From: Xanthomonas sp.
GTDB lineage: Bacteria; Pseudomonadota; Gammaproteobacteria; Xanthomonadales; SZUA-5
Direction: 5' to 3'
Assembly (NCBI GenBank): GCA_020693165.1
Contig: JAIMJQ010000023.1
Coordinates: forward strand, 1 to 36,403
Length of the DNA stretch: 36,403 bases
The translations under genes were made by a program, and so were the position numbers. Positions 18,822 to 27,477 of this stretch are shown here, in pieces; the first letter of the stretch is position 1; every line of letters begins with the position of its first letter. The notes under the pieces are model-generated. The model did no database searches. It was not told the DNA's origin and worked only from the letters and a program-made list of their open reading frames with translations.

Positions 18822-20266
18822 ACGCCACGACTGATGCGCCGACCGGGTTCAAGGCGCCCGATACGTTGCTGATCCTGGGCCTGGTAGCATTGCTGGTGGC
18901 GCTGGCGGTGGCCTTCATCGCGCCCGGCAAGTTCACCGAAGTGCAGAGGATCGAAGGCTCGCGCCAGGTCTCGATCGTGCTGCAGAGCTATGAACGCACC
19001 GGCGAGGCGGCGGCCCTGCCGGTGTTTGCCGAGGGCGGCAAGCTCGGCCTTTTGAACCTGCCATTCGAGGGCCTGGTGGCGGGCGACAAGTTCGGTTCGG
19101 CGGTCGGCATCAGCGCGTTTCTGCTAGTCCTCGGCGGCAGCTTCGGTGTGCTGATGCGCACTGGCGCGATCGACCGCGCGCTGACCGGATTCATTGCGCG
19201 CTTCGAGGACCGACTGGCGATCCTGATTCCGGGGCTGTTCCTGTTGTTCTCGCTCGGCGGCGCGATCTTCGGCATGGGCGAGGAAACCATTCCCTTCGTG
19301 CTGCTGCTGGTTCCGGTTTTCGCGCGGCTGGGGCTGGATGCCTTCAGCGTGGTGCTGGTGAGTTTCGTGGCCACGCAGATCGGCTTCGCCACCAGTTGGA
19401 TGAATCCGTTCAGCGTGATCGTGGCGCAGGGCGTGGCCGGGTTGCCGCCGGTCTCCGGCGCTGGTCTGCGGGTCGCGATGTGGGCCGTGTTCACCGTGCT
19501 CGGCGCGGCGCTGACGCTGCGCTACGCCGTGCGCACCCGGCGCGCGCCGCTGGCACGCGCTGCCCATCAGCCGCTGCAGGTGGAACGCGCCAGTCGCGCC
19601 GACTTCGGCGTGCTGCTGGTGCTGCTCGCAACGATGGTCTGGGTGATCTGGGGCGTGACCCTGCGCGCCTACTACCTGCCGGAACTCGCGGCGCAGTTCT
19701 TCACGATGGGATTGGCGGCCGGATTCATCGCGTGGTTGGGTCGCCGGCCTGGGCTCGACGCCAACGCGCTCGCCGACGCTTTTCGTGAGGGCGCCGCCCA
19801 GATGCTGCCGGTGGTGCTGGTGGTAGCGCTCGCCAAGTCGCTGATGCTGCTGCTCGGTGGCACCGACCCCTCACAGCCGGCAGTGCTGAACACGCTGCTC
19901 TACCACCTGGCGCACGCGCTCGATGGCCTGCCGGCCAGCGTCGCGGCGACGCTGATGCTGGCCTTGCAGTCGGCGATCAACTTCCTGCTGCCCTCGGGGT
20001 CGGGTCAGGCGGCGCTGACCATGCCGATCATGGCACCTCTGGGCGATCTGCTCGGCGTGACCCGCCAGGTCAGCGTGCTTGCCTTCCAGCTCGGCGACGG
20101 CCTGACCAACATCATCGTGCCAACCTCGGCCATGCTGATGGGCGTGCTCGGCGCCGCGCGCATCGACTGGCTGCGCTGGGCCCGCTTCATCGCCGGGTGG
20201 ATGGCCTGGTTGCTCGGCCTTTCCGCGCTGTTCGTGATCGGCGCTGTCTGGGGTGGCTACGCCTGA
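18818..20266 (+). CDS. DcuC/YfcC-family transporter, last gene of cyanophycin operon
   Basis: A 482-residue inner-membrane permease with about 12 hydrophobic segments. The family signature of the DcuC/YfcC/ArcD-like group is present: IFGMGEETIPFVLLLVP, FATSWMNPFSVIVAQ, SAINFLLPSGSGQAALTMPI, and then LAFQLGDGLTNIIVPTSA. Members carry C4-dicarboxylates, basic amino acids or short peptides, so sequence alone does not name the substrate. The ATGA overlap with the cyanophycinase gene and the operon content suggest import of beta-Asp-Arg, arginine or aspartate, or arginine/ornithine exchange. It replaces the ABC transporter genes of the Pseudomonas aot operon. Confidence 0.85.
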   Translation: MNATTDAPTGFKAPDTLLILGLVALLVALAVAFIAPGKFTEVQRIEGSRQVSIVLQSYERTGEAAALPVFAEGGKLGLLNLPFEGLVAGDKFGSAVGISAFLLVLGGSFGVLMRTGAIDRALTGFIARFEDRLAILIPGLFLLFSLGGAIFGMGEETIPFVLLLVPVFARLGLDAFSVVLVSFVATQIGFATSWMNPFSVIVAQGVAGLPPVSGAGLRVAMWAVFTVLGAALTLRYAVRTRRAPLARAAHQPLQVERASRADFGVLLVLLATMVWVIWGVTLRAYYLPELAAQFFTMGLAAGFIAWLGRRPGLDANALADAFREGAAQMLPVVLVVALAKSLMLLLGGTDPSQPAVLNTLLYHLAHALDGLPASVAATLMLALQSAINFLLPSGSGQAALTMPIMAPLGDLLGVTRQVSVLAFQLGDGLTNIIVPTSAMLMGVLGAARIDWLRWARFIAGWMAWLLGLSALFVIGAVWGGYA

Positions 20267-20268
20267 GC

Positions 20269-21552
20269 CTACGGCATCCAGTCCTGCATCCGGAACCAGA
20301 GCATCGCCAGCACCAGCGCCGGGGTGCGCAGTGCGCGGCCACCGGGGAACTTGTGGTGGGGAATGCGCGCGTAGACGTCGAGCCGGCTGGATTGGCCATG
20401 GATCGCTTCGGCGATGACGCGTCCAGCAAGGCCGGTGGCAGCGATGCCATGACCGGAAAAGCCCTGGGCGAAGTAGAGATTGCTGCCGATGCGTCCCCAG
20501 TGCGGCGCGCGGCTCATGCTGATGTCCACATAGCCGCCCCAGACGTAGTCGATATCGATGTCGGCCAGTTGCGGAAACACCTGGTGCATGCGCGCGCGCA
20601 TGCGCGGGCCGAGCGCGGGCGGGTCGATGCCGGAATAACTGACACGGCCGCCGAACAGCATGCGCTGGTCGCTCGACAGGCGGAAATAGTCGAGCACGAA
20701 GTTGATGTCGGCGACCGCCATGTTGTTGCGGATCAGCGCCTGCGCGCGCTCGACGCCAAGCGGTTGGCTGGCGCAGATGTAGGTGCCGACCGGCATGATG
20801 CGGTCTTCCAGTTGCGGCACCAGGCCGCTGAGCCAGGCGTTGCCGGCGAGCACGCCGAACGCAGCGCGCACCTCTCCGGCCTCGGTTCGCAGCAGCACTT
20901 CGCTGCCTTCGACGATGCGGATGACGCGACTGCCTTCGAAGATGCGCACGCCGAGCGACGTCGCCGCGCGCGCCAGTCCCAGGGTGTAGTTCAGCGGATG
21001 GATATGCGCGCTGCGTGGATCAAACAGCAGCGCCGCATAACGCTCGCTGGCGAGGGTCTGCTGCAGCCGCGCGCGATCCCAGAGTTCGGTGCCGTCGTAG
21101 CCGTAGTTCTCGACGAGGTCGTGCTGCCAGTGCTTGAGTTCCTCAACCTGGCGCGGCTTGATCGCCGCATGCGCGTGGCCCGCAACCCAGTCGCAATCGA
21201 TCCCGTACCGGCGGCAGCGCTCGGCAATCAGGTTGACGCCTTCCACCGACCAGTCGAACAGCTTGCGCGCGTCGTCCAGGCCGATCTGCGCGGCGATCTT
21301 TGCCATCTCGCAACCGTAGCCGAAAATCGCCTGCCCGCCACTGCGCCCGGAGGCGCCCCAACCGACGCGCTCGGCTTCGAGCACGATGACGCGGTAGCCG
21401 CGCTCGGCCAGTTCGATCGCCGTCGACAAGCCACAGATGCCGCCGCCGAGCACGACCACGTCCGCGCGCTCGGCACCCTGCAGCCGCGGATGATCTGGCG
21501 CCGGATGGGCGGTGGCGGAGTACCAGGAGGGGATGTGGGTGCTGCGGGGCAT
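20269..21552 (-). CDS. puuB: Gamma-glutamylputrescine oxidase (FAD, DAO family)
   Basis: A 427-residue FAD-dependent oxidoreductase of the DAO/GlpO fold. The N-terminal dinucleotide site is VVVLGGGICGLSTAIELAER, followed by GWGASGRSGGQAIFGYG, the flavin-contacting segment seen in PuuB. The C-terminus has YVWGGYVDISMSRAPHWGRI and FAQGFSGHGIAATGLAGRVI. PuuB oxidises gamma-glutamylputrescine to the aldehyde with H2O2 and ammonia. It ends 2 bp from the convergent transporter stop and lies 188 bp downstream of the PuuA-type gene on the same strand; that gap contains a G-rich inverted-repeat element. The position beside puuA, puuD and spuC supports the name over other DAO oxidases. Confidence 0.85.
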   Translation of the reverse strand: MPRSTHIPSWYSATAHPAPDHPRLQGAERADVVVLGGGICGLSTAIELAERGYRVIVLEAERVGWGASGRSGGQAIFGYGCEMAKIAAQIGLDDARKLFDWSVEGVNLIAERCRRYGIDCDWVAGHAHAAIKPRQVEELKHWQHDLVENYGYDGTELWDRARLQQTLASERYAALLFDPRSAHIHPLNYTLGLARAATSLGVRIFEGSRVIRIVEGSEVLLRTEAGEVRAAFGVLAGNAWLSGLVPQLEDRIMPVGTYICASQPLGVERAQALIRNNMAVADINFVLDYFRLSSDQRMLFGGRVSYSGIDPPALGPRMRARMHQVFPQLADIDIDYVWGGYVDISMSRAPHWGRIGSNLYFAQGFSGHGIAATGLAGRVIAEAIHGQSSRLDVYARIPHHKFPGGRALRTPALVLAMLWFRMQDWMP

Positions 21553-21600
21553 AGTGGGCGGGCTGAATGACTAAGGGTGGCGGCGGCGAGGTTGAAAGGC

Positions 21601-21728
21601 GCGGCAAGGGGCAGGGGGCAGGGGACCTGCTCTGCCACACATTCCTGCAATGATGCGGGCCGAAGTTCGACAGCGTGTCGGTTTTCGCACCAGGCCATTT
21701 CCCCTGCCCCCTGCCCCCTGCCCCGCTT
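21601..21728. repeat. G-rich short-tandem-repeat inverted element, copy 1
   Basis: The left arm 21601-21625 is built of GGGGCA units and the right arm 21700-21728 of TGCCCC units; they are near-perfect reverse complements around a 74-bp centre. It fills most of the puuA-puuB gap. The G-rich strand has four G-runs of 4-5 spaced by CA/CAA, a G-quadruplex pattern. Confidence 0.8.
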
Positions 21729-21740
21729 CTGCTCTCACCG

Positions 21741-23108
21741 TCACACCTGCCGCAAGTACCACTCGTATTCCAGCGTCGTCACCTCGGTGTAGAAGCTGCG
21801 CATTTCCTTGAGCTTCTGCTGGCCGTAGATGAAGCGGAACTGGCTGCCGAAGGTGTCGGCGATGAACTCGCTGTCGATGAAGTCGGCGATGGTGTCGCGC
21901 CAGTACAGGGTGCGCGGCTCGGTTTGTTCGTAGGCGTTGCCGACGATCGGCGGACCCGGGTCGGCACGGGTTTCGATGCCATGCAGCATTCCTGCAAGGA
22001 CCGCGGCGGTGACCAGATAGGGGTTGGCGTCGGCGCCGGCAATGCGGTGTTCGATGCGCATGTTGGCGCTGTCGCTGTGCGGCACACGCATCGCGACCGT
22101 GCGGTTGTTGTAGCCCCAGCAATCGTTCAGCGGCACGAAGGCGTTGAGCACGAAGCGGCGATAGCTGTTGGCATGCGGCGCGAACATCAGCATGCAGTCG
22201 CGCGAAACCGCCTGCAGGCCACCGATGGCCTGCAGCAGCAACTGAGAGGGCGCCTCGGGCGTGCCGGCGAACACATTGCGGCCGTCGCGGTCGAGCAGGC
22301 TGACGTGGATATGGGTGCCGCTGCCGGCCTGGTCGACGAACGGCTTGGCCATGAAACTGGCCAGCATGTGGTGCTGCCCGGCGACTGCCTTGATCGCGCG
22401 CTTCAGGTAGATGGCGTCGTCGCAGGCTTGCAGCGCGTCGGCACGGTGCTTCAGGTTGACCTCGAACTGCCCGGGCGCGTACTCGGCCACCGCGGTATCG
22501 GCCGGAATCGATTGCCCGCGACAGATGTCGGCGAGGTGATCGGTGAAGGCCTGGTAGTCGTTCAGGTCCTCCATGTAGTAGACCTGCGTGGTGCTGTTGC
22601 GGATTCTCGTCGCCGGATTGATCGAGGTTTGCGGGCGGCCGTCGACCGTGAGTTCGGCATCGAGCAGGTAGAACTCCAGTTCCACCGCCACTACCGGGGT
22701 CAGGCCAAGCGCCGTGTAACGCTCGAGCACGCGCCGCAGCACTTCGCGCGGATTGACACTGAACATGCCGCCGGCGGCGTCTTCCATCGACAGCAGTAAC
22801 TGGCCCATCGGCTTCTTCTGCCACGGCACCGGTCGCAAGGTGCCGGGCACCGGACGGCAGATGCGATCCTCATCGCCGATGGCGTACCCGAGCCCGGTTT
22901 CCTCGACCGTGTTGCCGGTGATGTCGGTGGCAATCAGCGACATCGGCAGGCACACGCCACTCTCGTAGATCTTGCCGAGCGCATCGCGGGTGATGCGCTT
23001 GCCGCGCAGCAGCCCATTCAAGTCCGGCAGGATCAGGTCGACCATCTCGCAACCGGGAATCTGTTGCAGCACCGCCGCATCAGCGGCAGGCAGGGCGTAC
23101 TCGGGCAT
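21741..23108 (-). CDS. puuA: Glutamine synthetase-like gamma-glutamylpolyamine synthetase (1)
   Basis: A 455-residue GS-family ligase that, in this context, joins glutamate to putrescine or a related amine using ATP. GS landmarks are VDLILPDLNGLLRGKRI, VELEFYLLD (metal-binding E-x-E), EYAPGQFEVNL, the GSGTHIHVSL ATP-site motif, CWGYNNRTVAMRVP and IEHRIAGADANPYL. The adenylylation-tyrosine loop of true GlnA is absent, as in PuuA/SpuI proteins. It is divergent from puuD and the second GS-like gene and reads toward puuB. The substrate could be putrescine, spermidine or another amine; two paralogues suggest different preferences. Confidence 0.85.
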   Translation of the reverse strand: MPEYALPAADAAVLQQIPGCEMVDLILPDLNGLLRGKRITRDALGKIYESGVCLPMSLIATDITGNTVEETGLGYAIGDEDRICRPVPGTLRPVPWQKKPMGQLLLSMEDAAGGMFSVNPREVLRRVLERYTALGLTPVVAVELEFYLLDAELTVDGRPQTSINPATRIRNSTTQVYYMEDLNDYQAFTDHLADICRGQSIPADTAVAEYAPGQFEVNLKHRADALQACDDAIYLKRAIKAVAGQHHMLASFMAKPFVDQAGSGTHIHVSLLDRDGRNVFAGTPEAPSQLLLQAIGGLQAVSRDCMLMFAPHANSYRRFVLNAFVPLNDCWGYNNRTVAMRVPHSDSANMRIEHRIAGADANPYLVTAAVLAGMLHGIETRADPGPPIVGNAYEQTEPRTLYWRDTIADFIDSEFIADTFGSQFRFIYGQQKLKEMRSFYTEVTTLEYEWYLRQV

Positions 23109-23182
23109 GATCGACTCGATGAATTGCAGTGGCGGGATATTAGCAAAGGCGGTACGCGGCGTAAAAAATACTCAACAAGGTG

Positions 23183-23204
23183 GTGCGGCGCTGACGCGCC
23201 GCAC
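23183..23204. repeat. Short hairpin in puuA-puuD divergent region
   Basis: A 9-bp perfect stem (23183-23191 with 23196-23204, loop TGAC) lies upstream of puuA. It could act in regulation or be a repeat remnant. Confidence 0.45.
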
Positions 23205-23336
23205 AACCCACGGGGGAAGCCTTTTTTTGATTGCGAACCAGCCAGATCTGGAGCAGGGACGCTTCTGCATTTCCGATTGGGACACCGCGCGAGATCGCGG
23301 ATCGCCCTTGTCCACCCGGCATCTGCTCCACCCCTC

Positions 23337-23363
23337 GGGTTTTCCGCTGCAGGCGGAAAACCC
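23337..23363. repeat. 11-bp hairpin upstream of puuD
   Basis: Arms 23337-23347 and 23353-23363 (GGGTTTTCCGC and its complement) close a 5-nt loop, about 60 bp before the puuD start. It may be in the puuD leader. The 316-bp gap 23109-23424 otherwise shows no gene; I could not settle on a promoter. Confidence 0.5.
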
Positions 23364-23424
23364 TGCATGTTGAAAAAATGCACCAGTCCGCGTACCTTGC
23401 CGCCAGTCGGAGCGCGAGTCTTGC

Positions 23425-24180
23425 ATGCGTAGCGAACCCCTCATTGGCGTCCCTTGCGATCGCAAGATCATCGGACCGCATCCGTTCCAGGCGGTCGGCG
23501 AGAAGTACCTGCGTGCGCTGGTCGATGCCGGAGTCGGCATACCGATGCTGCTGCCGTCGCTGGAGCCGCCGCTGGCAGCGACCCCGCAACTGGCGCATCT
23601 CGACGGCATTCTGCTGACGGGATCGCCGAGCAACATCGAGCCGCACCACTACTCGGACGAACCGAGCTATCCCGGCAACCTGCACGATCCGCATCGCGAT
23701 GCCAACACGCTGTCGTTGATCCATGCCGCGGTCGCTGCGCGCGTGCCGATCCTCGCCGTGTGCCGCGGATTCCAGGAGGTCAACGTCGCCTTCGGCGGCA
23801 CCCTGCTGCAAAAAGTCCAGGAAACGCCGGGATTCGACGATCATCGTGAGGACAAATCGCAGCCGCTGGATGTCCAGTACGCGCCTTCCCACGCCGTGCG
23901 CCTTACGCCGGGCGGCACGCTGGCGACAATCGCCGGCAGCGACCACGCGCTGGTCAACTCGTTGCACGGCCAGGGTATCCGCACGCTCGGCCGCGATCTG
24001 GTGGTCGAAGCGATCGCGCCCGATGGGCTGATCGAAGCGGTAAGCCTGGACAATCCCGACACTTTCCTGCTTGCGGTGCAATGGCACCCGGAATGGAAGG
24101 TCACCGAAAACCTGTTCTACCTCGGCATCTTCAAGCGTTTTGCCGAGGCAGTGCGCCGCCGCGCCCACGCGAGAATCTGA
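23425..24180 (+). CDS. puuD: Gamma-glutamyl-GABA hydrolase
   Basis: A 251-residue class I glutamine amidotransferase-like hydrolase (peptidase C26). The nucleophile is C113 in ILAVCRGFQEVNVAFGG, with H221 and E223 in AVQWHPEW completing the triad. GILLTGSPSNIEPHHY and NSLHGQGIRTLG are PuuD-type segments. PuuD frees GABA and glutamate from gamma-glutamyl-GABA at the end of the Puu route. It starts the plus-strand run and lies 2 bp before the second GS-like gene, so they are co-transcribed. Confidence 0.9.
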   Translation: MRSEPLIGVPCDRKIIGPHPFQAVGEKYLRALVDAGVGIPMLLPSLEPPLAATPQLAHLDGILLTGSPSNIEPHHYSDEPSYPGNLHDPHRDANTLSLIHAAVAARVPILAVCRGFQEVNVAFGGTLLQKVQETPGFDDHREDKSQPLDVQYAPSHAVRLTPGGTLATIAGSDHALVNSLHGQGIRTLGRDLVVEAIAPDGLIEAVSLDNPDTFLLAVQWHPEWKVTENLFYLGIFKRFAEAVRRRAHARI

Positions 24181-24182
24181 CC

Positions 24183-25568
24183 ATGGCCCGCAAGAAAGCC
24201 CTCAAACGCCAGATCGAGGCCGCCGAGCAGGAAAGCTCGCTGAAACGCTGGCTCAAGGATCGCCGGATCACCGAGGTCGAGTGCCTGGTTCCCGATCTCA
24301 CCGGCAACGCGCGCGGCAAGATCATTCCGGCTGCCAAGTTCTCGCATGACTACGGCACCCGCCTGCCCGAGGGCATTTTCGCGACCACCGTCACCGGCGA
24401 CTACCCGGACGAGTACGACGAACTGGTGTCACCGGCAGATTCCGACATGTTTCTGCGCCCGGACCCGGACACGGTGCGCATGGTGCCGTGGGCGAGCGAC
24501 CCGACCGCGCAGATCATCCACGACTGCTACACCCGCGAAGGCCGGCCGCACGACCTGGCGCCGCGCAATGTGCTGCGCCGGGTGTTGTCGCTGTACGAGA
24601 GTCTGGGGCTGCGCCCGGTGGTGGCGCCGGAACTGGAATTCTTCCTGGTGCAGAAGAACACCGACCCGGACTTCCCGCTGCAACCGCCTGCGGGCCGCTC
24701 GGGACGACCGGAAACCGCGCGACAGTCGTACTCGATCGATGCGGTCAACGAGTTCGATCCGATTCTGGACTTGATGTACGACTACGCCGAGACCATGGAA
24801 CTCGATGTCGACACGCTGATCCACGAATCCGGCGCAGGGCAACTGGAAGTCAATTTCGAACACAAGGACGCCCTGTCGCGCGCCGATCATGTGTTCCTGT
24901 TCAAGCGCAGCATGCGCGAGGCCGCGCTGCGCCACGGCATCTACGCCACTTTCCTCGCCAAGCCGATGGAAAACGAGCCGGGCAGCGCGATGCACATCCA
25001 CCAGAGCCTGCTGGATGCCGACGGCGAAAACGTGTTCGCCGGCGACAAAGCCGGCCAGCACAGCGAGACCTTTTCGCACTACCTCGCCGGCCTGCAGAAG
25101 TACGTGCCGATGGCGATGCCGTTCTTCGCGCCGAACGTCAATTCCTACCGGCGCCTGGCCATCGGCCAGGTGGCGCCGATCAATGTGCAGTGGGGCTACG
25201 ACAACCGCACCTGCGGCCTGCGCGTGCCGATGGACAGCCGCGAGAACACCCGTGTCGAGAGCCGCTTTGCCGGTTCCGACGCCAACCCGTACCTGGCCAT
25301 GGCAGCGACGCTCGCCTGCGGCTACCTCGGCATGGTCGAGAAACTGCTGCCCACCGAGCCGATCTCCGGCAGCGCCCAGGACAAGGGCTACGCCCTGCCG
25401 CGCTCGCTGGAAAGCGCGCTGGTCGAACTCAAGGACTGCAAGGCGCTGCGCAGCCTGCTCGGCGAGCGCTTCGTCGACTGCTACACCGCGGTCAAGGGCA
25501 AGGAATACGAGACGTACCTCCGCGTCATCAGTTCGTGGGAGCGGGAGTTCTTGTTGTTGACGGTGTGA
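24183..25568 (+). CDS. puuA: Glutamine synthetase-like gamma-glutamylpolyamine synthetase (2)
   Basis: A 461-residue GS-family ligase, diverged from the minus-strand copy. The start at MARKKALKRQIEAAEQ directly follows the puuD stop. Motifs: VECLVPDLTGNARGKIIP, PELEFFLVQ, HESGAGQLEVNFEH, PGSAMHIHQSLL, QWGYDNRTCGLRVP and VESRFAGSDANPYL. A charged N-terminal helix and the AMHIHQS variant separate it from copy 1 (GTHIHVS). SpuI of Pseudomonas is the nearest idea. Right after the stop codon begins the left arm of repeat element copy 2. Confidence 0.85.
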   Translation: MARKKALKRQIEAAEQESSLKRWLKDRRITEVECLVPDLTGNARGKIIPAAKFSHDYGTRLPEGIFATTVTGDYPDEYDELVSPADSDMFLRPDPDTVRMVPWASDPTAQIIHDCYTREGRPHDLAPRNVLRRVLSLYESLGLRPVVAPELEFFLVQKNTDPDFPLQPPAGRSGRPETARQSYSIDAVNEFDPILDLMYDYAETMELDVDTLIHESGAGQLEVNFEHKDALSRADHVFLFKRSMREAALRHGIYATFLAKPMENEPGSAMHIHQSLLDADGENVFAGDKAGQHSETFSHYLAGLQKYVPMAMPFFAPNVNSYRRLAIGQVAPINVQWGYDNRTCGLRVPMDSRENTRVESRFAGSDANPYLAMAATLACGYLGMVEKLLPTEPISGSAQDKGYALPRSLESALVELKDCKALRSLLGERFVDCYTAVKGKEYETYLRVISSWEREFLLLTV

Positions 25569-25788
25569 AAAGCGGGGCAAGGGGCAAGGGGCAGGGGACC
25601 AGCCGCATGCCATTTGCGCGTACTGAGGCGATCTGACGTGGCTGACTGGCTTCGAGATACTGATTTGCTTTGCCCGCGCTCAAACTTGCCCCGCTTCCGA
25701 GGCGCAGAAGGCAACGCACCACGACACTGTCCGCGGGCGCGAATGAGTTGTCCCCCTGCCCCCTGCCCCCTGCCCCCTGCCCCGCTTT
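25568..25788. repeat. G-rich short-tandem-repeat inverted element, copy 2
   Basis: The left arm 25568-25598 starts on the last base of the preceding stop codon; the right arm 25751-25788 ends about 20 bp before the spuC start, leaving only its ribosome site outside. The centre is about 150 bp and contains a partial extra arm end (TTGCCCCGCTTCC, about 25686), which suggests nesting. No open frame of note. Confidence 0.82.
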
Positions 25789-25809
25789 TCTGACCCAGGA
25801 GTCACGCCG

Positions 25810-27180
25810 ATGTCCCACCCCGACACCCGCACCCTGCAGCAACTCGACGCTGCCTACCATCTGCATCCGTTCAACGACAACGCGGCGCTGGCTCAGCGTG
25901 GCACTCGGCTGCTGACGCGTGGCGAGGGTGTCTACGTCTGGGATGGCGAGGGCAGCAAGCTGCTGGATGCGTTTGCCGGCCTGTGGTGCGTCAACATCGG
26001 CTACGGGCGACCGGAGCTGGGGGCGGCGGCGGCGAAGCAGATGACGCAGCTGGCCTACTACAACAGCTTCTTTTCGTGCACCACCGAGCCGACGATCCGG
26101 CTGTCGGCCAAGCTCGCCGAACTGTCGCCGCATGACCTGAACCACGCGTTCTTCGCCAATTCCGGCTCGGAGGCCAACGACACCATCCTGCGCATGGTGA
26201 GGCATTTCTGGGCGGTGCAGGACCAGCCGCGCAAGAACATCTTCATCGGCCGCTACAACGGCTATCACGGTTCGACCGTCGCCGGCGCCAGCCTCGGTGG
26301 GATGAAGGGCATGCACGCGCAGGGCGGGCTGCCGATTCCGGACATCCACCACATCGATCCGCCGTTCTGGTTCGCCGACGGCGGCGACCTGTCGCCGGAG
26401 GAATACGGCCTGGTCGCGGCGCGCCGGCTGGAGGCAAAGATCCTCGAACTGGGCCCCGAACGCGTGGCCGCTTTCATCGGCGAGCCGATCATGGGCGCGA
26501 TCGGCGTCTACATTCCGCCGATGAGCTATTGGCCGGAAATCGAGCGCATCTGCCGCAAATACGATGTGCTGCTGGTCGCCGACGAAGTGATCTGCGGCTT
26601 CGGCCGCACCGGCGAGTGGTTCGGCTCGCAATACTTCGGCTTCAAGCCGGACATCATGACCATCGCCAAGGGCCTGACCAGTGGTTACATCCCGCTCGGC
26701 GCCTCGATGTTCAACGACCGCATCGCCAATGTGCTGGCCACCCGGGGCGGCGAACTGGCGCACGGTTACACTTATTCGGGCCATCCGGTGTGCTGTGCCG
26801 TGGCTTTGGAGAACATCCGCATCCTGCAGGAAGAAAGGATCGTCGACACCTGCAGGAGCGACACCGGTCCGTACCTGCAGCAGCGCTGGATGGAGCTCGG
26901 CGCGCATCCGCTGGTTGGCGAGGCACGCATTGCCGGCATGGTCGGCGCGCTGGAACTGGTGCCGGACAAGCCGCAGCGCAAGTACTTCGCCGAACGCGGC
27001 AAAGTCGGCGTGCTGTGCCGCGACATTGCGCTGAAGAACGGACTGATCCTGCGCGCCACCTACGACTCGATGCTGCTGTCGCCGCCGCTGATCATCAGCC
27101 GCAGCCAGATCGACGAGTTGATCGAGAAGGCGTGGAAGTCGCTGGACCAGACGGCCAAAGAGCTGGGGATGTCGGTGTGA
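25810..27180 (+). CDS. spuC: Putrescine/polyamine-pyruvate aminotransferase
   Basis: A 456-residue class III PLP aminotransferase. The PLP lysine is K287 in MTIAKGLTSGYIPLG, with D258 in LLVADEVICGFGRTG holding the pyridine nitrogen; NSGSEAND (about 117-124) and GRYNGYHGST bind phosphate. It closely follows the SpuC pattern (omega-amino acid:pyruvate transaminase), which turns putrescine to 4-aminobutanal with pyruvate as acceptor. An AGGAG site precedes the ATG just after the right arm of repeat copy 2. It provides a second, glutamylation-independent route beside PuuA-PuuB. Confidence 0.88.
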   Translation: MSHPDTRTLQQLDAAYHLHPFNDNAALAQRGTRLLTRGEGVYVWDGEGSKLLDAFAGLWCVNIGYGRPELGAAAAKQMTQLAYYNSFFSCTTEPTIRLSAKLAELSPHDLNHAFFANSGSEANDTILRMVRHFWAVQDQPRKNIFIGRYNGYHGSTVAGASLGGMKGMHAQGGLPIPDIHHIDPPFWFADGGDLSPEEYGLVAARRLEAKILELGPERVAAFIGEPIMGAIGVYIPPMSYWPEIERICRKYDVLLVADEVICGFGRTGEWFGSQYFGFKPDIMTIAKGLTSGYIPLGASMFNDRIANVLATRGGELAHGYTYSGHPVCCAVALENIRILQEERIVDTCRSDTGPYLQQRWMELGAHPLVGEARIAGMVGALELVPDKPQRKYFAERGKVGVLCRDIALKNGLILRATYDSMLLSPPLIISRSQIDELIEKAWKSLDQTAKELGMSV

Positions 27181-27246
27181 ACCGCGGGAGTCCCGGTTGC
27201 CCCTGCCGATGCGCTTGTTGGCGCGCCGGACAACTCAGAAAGGGTC

Positions 27247-27331
27247 AGCGGGCAGGGGGTCGAGTTCGCGTCATGATCGGACCGTGCGACAAGGTTGCTC
27301 CCCTGCCCCGCGCCCCCTGCCCCCACCTTTT
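27247..27331. repeat. Degenerate G-rich inverted element, copy 3
   Basis: A short left arm (27247-27261, AGCGGGCAGGGGG-like) faces a right arm 27299-27331 with CCCCTGCCCCGCGCCCCCTGCCCCC. It is shorter and more diverged than the other copies, yet has the same polarity and position between two genes. Confidence 0.65.
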
Positions 27332-27477
27332 GATCCCTCGTGAGAGCACCGGGTTACGCGATGCCGGCAAGAGCAGTCCCGCTGCCGATTGACACGCAGC
27401 CTTCACAATGGGAAAAACTGCGACAGCAACATCCCGTCTTTGGCCACCTGCCACCAACCCCCAAGGAGAGAACACCG

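Noticed and set aside
25751-25788. CRISPR array or simple satellite
   Set aside because: The CCCCCTG units are directly adjacent without spacers, and an opposite-strand arm exists.
27389-27417. TTGACA promoter for potF
   Set aside because: The -35-like hexamer is perfect, but no acceptable -10 is found at 16-18 bp.
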